Both the position numbers and the translations under genes were made by a program. From Candidatus Dormiibacterota bacterium (lineage in GTDB: Bacteria > Chloroflexota > Dormibacteria > Dormibacterales > Dormibacteraceae): a DNA stretch of 9,769 nucleotides. Shown here one piece after another: positions 6,420 to 9,769 of the stretch. The notes under the pieces are model-generated. The model made no database searches. It was not told the origin of the DNA and worked only from the letters and a program-made list of their open reading frames with translations. The stretch lies in assembly GCA_955652585.1 (NCBI GenBank), contig CATPBF010000100.1:1-9769 (forward strand). The letters run 5' to 3'. How positions within the stretch are numbered: position 1 is the first letter of the stretch; each line of letters opens with the position of its first letter.

Positions 6420-7664
6420 TCACGGCGCAGCCTCAGAGTTCGTGGGGTTTTCGAGCCGTTCTCGTCGTACCGCCAGCAGGCTCGCGCCCCACACGGCAAA
6501 GACCCCAACGACGCCGAGCTCCGCCATCAGCCTAAGCACCACGAGGTTCGAGTAACCCGAGACCAGAAGCGTCTGGAACGTATGGTGACCCGGACCGATG
6601 AGAGCCCAACCCAGGGCGACGAGCCCTAGGACGCGCCAGTCGCTCCGCCGGACCGCCCACGCGACGAGGACGAGCATCGGGAGCAGCAGCAACACCAGGT
6701 GCGTCCCCCAGGAGTAGCTGGCCACGATCGGGGTCACCGCCACGACCGCAGCCGCTTCGAGGCCCCTGCCGGTCGCGGTTCGCGAGGGCGAGCGCAAGAC
6801 CGCGAAGGTGACTGCAAGGGCCGCCAGTGCAATCGCCGTGGTGATGATCCTGGCCGCGACCGGCGTGCCCCGCGTGGCCCCGAAGAAGGTGTCAGGCGCG
6901 AGCAATCGCGCGACGGTGCCGCCAGGTGAATGGTTCTCGAAGAGACCCGTCCCCTGTCCGATGGCCGGCACCACCTTGAACACGTACTCGAACAAGTACT
7001 GTGGCGCTGCCACCAGCCACAGGCCGAGGCCGGCGGTGGCGGCAGCGGCCAGCATGCACCAACGCCTCGCCCACAGCAGGAGCAGCCCAACGGGCGCCTG
7101 GATCAACTTCAATGCGACTGCGACCCCGATGGCCGCGCCTCCCCACCATCGATCCGCGATCCACGTGAGCAGCCACACGCCTGACAACGCCAGCAGGATC
7201 AGGTTGATCTGGCCCTCGACGATGTTCGCGATCGTCGGTTCGAAAGCGATCGCCATCAGCACCATGAGCACGCCCAGCTGCCAGTCGTCCATCTTTAGAG
7301 CCCGCATTACAAGAAAGAGAAAGACGGCGAGCGCTGCGTTCAGCAAGATGACAGCCGACGCCGCCAGGACGTGGCTGTCCACCCCCACCACAGGCTGCAG
7401 AAGCCAGGCCAGCGGCAAGGGGGTGACATATTGCGGGCCGGTGGGCTCGAGGCAGCCCATCGTCTGACAGAGGTCGTACGGATCGCGCCCCACAGCCAGG
7501 CGGCCCGCAGCTCGCATGTAGCTCTCCTGGAAGTCGCCGAGGTAGGCGCCGAACGCAAGCGGCTGGACGACGGCCTGCCAGAGGTAGAGCAGGACGATCG
7601 GGATCCCGGCCCAAATCAGAAGCAGGCCACGGAAACGCCGGTTAGCCAACGCCGGTAGCCGCAT
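6420..7664 (-). CDS. GT87/DUF2029-type polytopic glycosyltransferase
   Basis: A polytopic membrane protein of 414 residues from the ATG at 7664, with about 9-11 hydrophobic helices. It has the GT-C layout of family GT87 (DUF2029), which uses polyprenyl-phosphate mannose to extend lipid-linked glycans on the outer face of the membrane. Seen are an acidic DFQESYMRAAGRLAVGRDPYD loop after helix 1 (44-64, Asp44 the likely catalytic acid), YVTPLPLAWLLQP (79-91), EGQINLILL (150-158), the VALKLIQAP helix (183-191), an NHSPGGTVARLL loop (244-255) and SYSWGTHLVLLLLP (316-329). Acceptor and product are unknown. The frame stays open upstream to a GTG at 7679 and a TTG at 7706 (428 residues); the extra codons are not hydrophobic or conserved-looking, and the TTG abuts a hairpin, so the ATG is preferred. 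None of these starts has a good Shine-Dalgarno site. Confidence 0.85.
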   Translation of the reverse strand: MRLPALANRRFRGLLLIWAGIPIVLLYLWQAVVQPLAFGAYLGDFQESYMRAAGRLAVGRDPYDLCQTMGCLEPTGPQYVTPLPLAWLLQPVVGVDSHVLAASAVILLNAALAVFLFLVMRALKMDDWQLGVLMVLMAIAFEPTIANIVEGQINLILLALSGVWLLTWIADRWWGGAAIGVAVALKLIQAPVGLLLLWARRWCMLAAAATAGLGLWLVAAPQYLFEYVFKVVPAIGQGTGLFENHSPGGTVARLLAPDTFFGATRGTPVAARIITTAIALAALAVTFAVLRSPSRTATGRGLEAAAVVAVTPIVASYSWGTHLVLLLLPMLVLVAWAVRRSDWRVLGLVALGWALIGPGHHTFQTLLVSGYSNLVVLRLMAELGVVGVFAVWGASLLAVRRERLENPTNSEAAP

Positions 7665-7686
7665 GCCCGGCGGATTCACCGAGCGG

Positions 7687-7692
7687 AGTCTA
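7687..7692 (-). promoter_or_regulatory. Candidate -10 element for the GT87 gene
   Basis: On the minus strand this reads TAGACT, matching the TAnnnT core of a -10 hexamer, and would start RNA near 7680, about 16 bases before the ATG at 7664. No -35 match is found at the proper distance; the GTGTCAAGG motif sits immediately upstream instead, so an activator-dependent promoter is possible but unproven. Confidence 0.25.
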
Positions 7693-7695
7693 TGG

Positions 7696-7704
7696 CCTTG
7701 ACAC
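7696..7704 (-). repeat. 9-bp motif copy upstream of the GT87 gene
   Basis: Minus-strand GTGTCAAGG, 31 bases before the preferred GT87 start. It is identical to the plus-strand copy at 7883-7891 ahead of the acyl-CoA ligase, so each divergent gene has the motif in the same orientation relative to itself. A shorter match (TGACAC on the plus strand) lies between them at 7757-7762. Confidence 0.4.
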
Positions 7705-7708
7705 AAAG

Positions 7709-7739
7709 CGAGGCGGCGCCAGCAGCGGACACCGCCTCG
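7709..7739. repeat. Perfect 8-bp inverted repeat (hairpin or operator)
   Basis: Arms CGAGGCGG (7709-7716) and CCGCCTCG (7732-7739) pair perfectly around a 15-base loop. It lies at the GT87 side of the divergent intergenic region. On neither strand is it followed by a run of T long enough for a convincing intrinsic terminator. In GC-rich DNA such a repeat can arise by chance, so a role as operator or RNA structure is only a possibility. Confidence 0.35.
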
Positions 7740-7872
7740 GCCGGGGTTCCACCGGGTGACACGCCTTTGGTTTTCTGCGCCGCTTTACGGCCGTTGCCTA
7801 CTTGTGGAGGCCAACCTTTGCGTGGACTGCGATGGACCCGACGCCGAACGAATTAAGGTCAGCTTGTGCGGT

Positions 7873-7900
7873 TCGCCAAGGGGTGTCAAGGGCTTGGCGA
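7873..7900. promoter_or_regulatory. Perfect 8-bp palindrome upstream of the acyl-CoA ligase (candidate operator)
   Basis: Arms TCGCCAAG (7873-7880) and CTTGGCGA (7893-7900) are exact inverted copies around a 12-base centre that contains GTGTCAAGG. The pair is flanked by a direct repeat TGTGCGG at 7865-7871 and 7901-7907. Its right arm overlaps the -35 of the candidate promoter below, the usual place for a repressor site. TetR-type regulators often control acyl-CoA ligase genes, but no regulator gene is in the window. Confidence 0.45.
7883..7891 (+). repeat. 9-bp motif copy upstream of the acyl-CoA ligase
   Basis: Plus-strand GTGTCAAGG, in the centre of the 7873-7900 palindrome and just before the candidate -35. 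It is the counterpart of the minus-strand copy at 7696-7704; a degenerate version, GTGTCGG, follows at 7926-7932. Confidence 0.4.
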
Positions 7901-7922
7901 TGTGCGGATTGAGGCGCACAAT
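7894..7922 (+). promoter_or_regulatory. Candidate sigma70-type promoter of the acyl-CoA ligase
   Basis: TTGGCG (7894-7899, 4 of 6 to TTGACA) and CACAAT (7917-7922, 4 of 6 to TATAAT) are separated by exactly 17 bases. RNA would begin near 7929, leaving a leader of about 29 bases that includes the Shine-Dalgarno site at 7944-7949. The agreement of spacing, leader length and ribosome binding site makes this the most credible promoter in the window. Confidence 0.45.
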
Positions 7923-7943
7923 GGAGTGTCGGACCGAGCTCTT

Positions 7944-7949
7944 GGGAGG
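7944..7949 (+). promoter_or_regulatory. Shine-Dalgarno site deciding the acyl-CoA ligase start
   Basis: GGGAGG lies 8 bases before the TTG at 7958. The in-frame GTG at 7949-7951 overlaps this site and could not use it, so TTG 7958 is the better start. Confidence 0.65.
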
Positions 7950-7957
7950 TGGCGCGA

Positions 7958-9598
7958 TTGGGCGAGCTCAGCTACGTTCATGGTGCGAGCAGCACTCCTC
8001 TTCTGGGAGAGACCATCTTCCAGAACCTTCAGGGCACCGCCGGCCGCTTTGGCGATCGCGAGGCCCTCGTGGTGGCCCACCAGGATCGCCGGTTCACCTA
8101 CTGCGAGCTGGTGGAAGCGTGCGAAATGATTGCGCGCGGGCTCCTGGCGCGGGGAGTGCGAAGAGGTGATCGGGTCGGCATCTGGTCGCCCAATCGGTAT
8201 GAATGGGTCATCACCCAATACGCGACGGCGGCCATGGGCGCGATCCTCGTCAACATCAATCCCGCGTACCGCACCTCCGAGCTGGAATATGTCCTCAACC
8301 AGTCAGGCATCACCTTCCTGATCCTGGCCGCCGGATTTCGCCAGGCCGACTACCGCGCCATGCTCGCCGAGGTCAAGGGCCGCTGCCCGCAATTGCGTGA
8401 GGCGCTCGTTCTCGAGGACGGGTGGGAAGCGCTGCAACGCGATGGAGCCAAGACCAGCCTTGACGCCCTGCGTGAGCTCGAGGGTTCCCTGCAGTTCGAC
8501 GACCCGATCAACATCCAGTACACGTCCGGTACCACCGGCTTTCCCAAAGGCGCCACCCTGACCCACCACAACATCCTCAACAACGGTTTCTTCATCGGCG
8601 AGACACTCCATTACACGGAGAAGGACCGCGTTTGCATCCCCGTGCCCTTCTACCACTGCTTCGGCATGGTGCTCGGCAATCTCGCTTGCACCACCCACGG
8701 CGCCACGATGGTCATCCCCGCCGAGGCCTATGAACCGGTCGCGGTCATGGAGACGGTGCAGAAGGAGCGGTGCACCTCTCTGTATGGAGTGCCCACGATG
8801 TTCATCGGCGAGCTCGAGCACCCGAGGTTCAAGGAAATGGACTTCAGCTCGCTACGCACCGGCATCATGGCCGGGTCGCCGTGCCCCGTCGAAGTGATGA
8901 AGAAGGTGCAGACCGCGATGCACATCCCGGAGATGACGATCGCCTACGGAATGACGGAGACCTCGCCCGTCTCGACGCAGTGCGCAACAGACGATCCGCT
9001 CGAGAAGCGCGTCTCGACAGTGGGTCGCGTGCATCCGCACGTCGAGATCAAGATCGTCGACCCTGCGACCGGGGCTGTCGTCCGGCGCGGCACCTCGGGC
9101 GAGCTTTGCAGCCGTGGCTATATCGTCATGCTCGGCTACTGGAACAACCCGGAGGCCACTCGCCTCGCCATCGACCCGGGCCGCTGGATGCACACGGGCG
9201 ACCTCGCCACGATGGACGAGCTCGGCTACATCAACATCGTCGGTCGGATCAAGGACATGATCATCCGGGGCGGCGAAAACATCTACCCGCGCGAGGTCGA
9301 GGAGTTCCTGTACGGGCACCCGGCCGTCGCCGACGTCCAGGTGATTGGCGTTCCGTCCGAGAAATACGGCGAAGAGGTCATGGCGTGGATCAAGTTGCGC
9401 GAGGGCGGTGCAGCCTCCGGCGAGGATCTCGCCGCGTGGTGCAAGGGCAAGATCGCGTCCTACAAGATCCCCCGCCACTGGAAGTTCGTCGACTCGTTTC
9501 CGATGACCGTCACGGGCAAGGTCCAGAAGTTCAAGATGCGCGAGGTCGCCGTCGAAGAGCTGGGCCTCGAAAAAGCAGCCGGAGTGAAGACCGCCTAG
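7958..9598 (+). CDS. AMP-binding acyl-CoA ligase (ACSF2/FadD-type)
   Basis: Activates a carboxylic acid, probably a medium or long fatty acid, with ATP to an acyl-adenylate and then to acyl-CoA. From the TTG at 7958 the protein has 546 residues, typical for the family. The ANL-superfamily motifs are all intact: P-loop YTSGTTGFPKG (188-198), YGMTETSP (330-337, Glu334 for Mg/ATP), MHTGDLATMDELGY with the ribose-binding Asp415, hinge GRIKDMIIRGGENIYP (429-444) and the C-terminal adenylation lysine in TVTGK (Lys521). Segments such as PFYHCFGMVLGNL and GIMAGSPCPVEVMKKV are close to the ACSF2/FadD35 branch. No signal peptide or membrane helix is seen, so the enzyme is cytoplasmic or peripheral. The alternative GTG start at 7949 would add three residues but has no usable ribosome binding site. 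The gene stands alone; the substrate is inferred only from subfamily resemblance. Confidence 0.93.
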   Translation: MGELSYVHGASSTPLLGETIFQNLQGTAGRFGDREALVVAHQDRRFTYCELVEACEMIARGLLARGVRRGDRVGIWSPNRYEWVITQYATAAMGAILVNINPAYRTSELEYVLNQSGITFLILAAGFRQADYRAMLAEVKGRCPQLREALVLEDGWEALQRDGAKTSLDALRELEGSLQFDDPINIQYTSGTTGFPKGATLTHHNILNNGFFIGETLHYTEKDRVCIPVPFYHCFGMVLGNLACTTHGATMVIPAEAYEPVAVMETVQKERCTSLYGVPTMFIGELEHPRFKEMDFSSLRTGIMAGSPCPVEVMKKVQTAMHIPEMTIAYGMTETSPVSTQCATDDPLEKRVSTVGRVHPHVEIKIVDPATGAVVRRGTSGELCSRGYIVMLGYWNNPEATRLAIDPGRWMHTGDLATMDELGYINIVGRIKDMIIRGGENIYPREVEEFLYGHPAVADVQVIGVPSEKYGEEVMAWIKLREGGAASGEDLAAWCKGKIASYKIPRHWKFVDSFPMTVTGKVQKFKMREVAVEELGLEKAAGVKTA

Positions 9599-9601
9599 AA
9601 C

Positions 9602-9769
9602 CTACTGCAAGCTTTCGTACGGGAACGCCGCCGCAAACGGCTCGTACAGGAGCATGACCTGCTCGACCGCGAGCACGTCGCGCATGAAGATGCCACCTGC
9701 GGCCAAGCCGGCGTGACAAACGATTCCCGATCCATCGTGGGTCGCAGCCATCTCAGCCCCGTCCTTGGC
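9602..9769 (-). CDS. C-terminal fragment of an unidentified protein (5' end outside window)
   Basis: On the minus strand the frame is open from the right edge for 55 codons and ends in TAG at 9604-9602. The third codon positions are mostly G or C, as in the real genes nearby, which supports coding. The peptide begins AKDGAEMAATHDGSGIVCHAG and ends VLAVEQVMLLYEPFAAAFPYESLQ (split here; residues between are LAAGGIFMRD). It looks like the end of a folded soluble protein with conserved-looking Gly, His and Cys residues, but I do not recognise the family. It converges on the acyl-CoA ligase with only 3 bases between the stop codons, so no terminator fits between them. Confidence 0.6.
   Translation of the reverse strand, partial: AKDGAEMAATHDGSGIVCHAGLAAGGIFMRDVLAVEQVMLLYEPFAAAFPYESLQ

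Noticed and set aside
5039..6535. Long open frame (about 498 codons) on the plus strand overlapping the transporter gene in another frame
   Set aside because: The product is Arg/Pro/Gly/His-rich without any recognisable domain, as expected for an out-of-frame reading of GC-rich coding DNA; the overlapping frame has clear MFS motifs.
7698..7703. Perfect TTGACA -35 hexamer on the plus strand
   Set aside because: No -10-like hexamer lies 16-19 bases downstream (sequence there is CAGCAGCGG); the match is better explained as part of the GTGTCAAGG motif read on the other strand.

Overview
The window is compact, GC-rich bacterial chromosome with seven complete protein genes, two partial genes at the edges and one complete accessory glycosylase gene at the end of an operon. 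Coding density is very high: most neighbours are 2 to 18 bases apart, and the only sizeable gap is about 240-290 bases at 7665-7957. No rRNA, tRNA, CRISPR array, insertion sequence or phage gene was seen. The gene order rplI-dnaB-purA is an old one, also known from Firmicutes. With the high GC, GTG/TTG starts and sparse Shine-Dalgarno sites, it suggests a high-GC Terrabacteria lineage (Chloroflexota/Dormibacterota-like or Actinomycetota-like). That placement is an inference, not a determination.

Region 1 (1-385, +) is the C-terminal end of a membrane protein resembling the NqrB/RnfD family. Region 2 (393-5063, all -) is a housekeeping operon read right to left: a DUF1232 membrane protein, ribosomal protein bL9 (rplI), replicative helicase DnaB, adenylosuccinate synthetase PurA, and an AlkZ/YcaQ-like winged-helix DNA glycosylase. 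It joins translation, replication, purine synthesis and possible base-excision repair in one tight transcription unit with gaps of 2-10 bases.

Region 3 (5130-6401, +) is a divergently transcribed major facilitator transporter. Region 4 (6420-7664, -) is a polytopic GT87/DUF2029-type mannosyltransferase-like protein, convergent with the transporter. Region 5 (7665-7957) is the divergent control region between this gene and the next. It holds two perfect 8-bp inverted repeats, a 9-bp motif placed in the same orientation upstream of both genes, and a plausible sigma70-type promoter. Region 6 (7958-9598, +) is an ACSF2/FadD-type acyl-CoA ligase with all its adenylation motifs. Region 7 (9602-9769, -) is the C-terminal 55 codons of an unidentified protein that starts beyond the window.

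Nothing here amounts to a clearly new biological system. The most unusual signals are a sharply bounded drop in third-position GC inside dnaB (about 2970-3540), which begins at the Walker A motif and covers the known DnaB intein insertion site, and the motif-rich intergenic region ahead of the acyl-CoA ligase.
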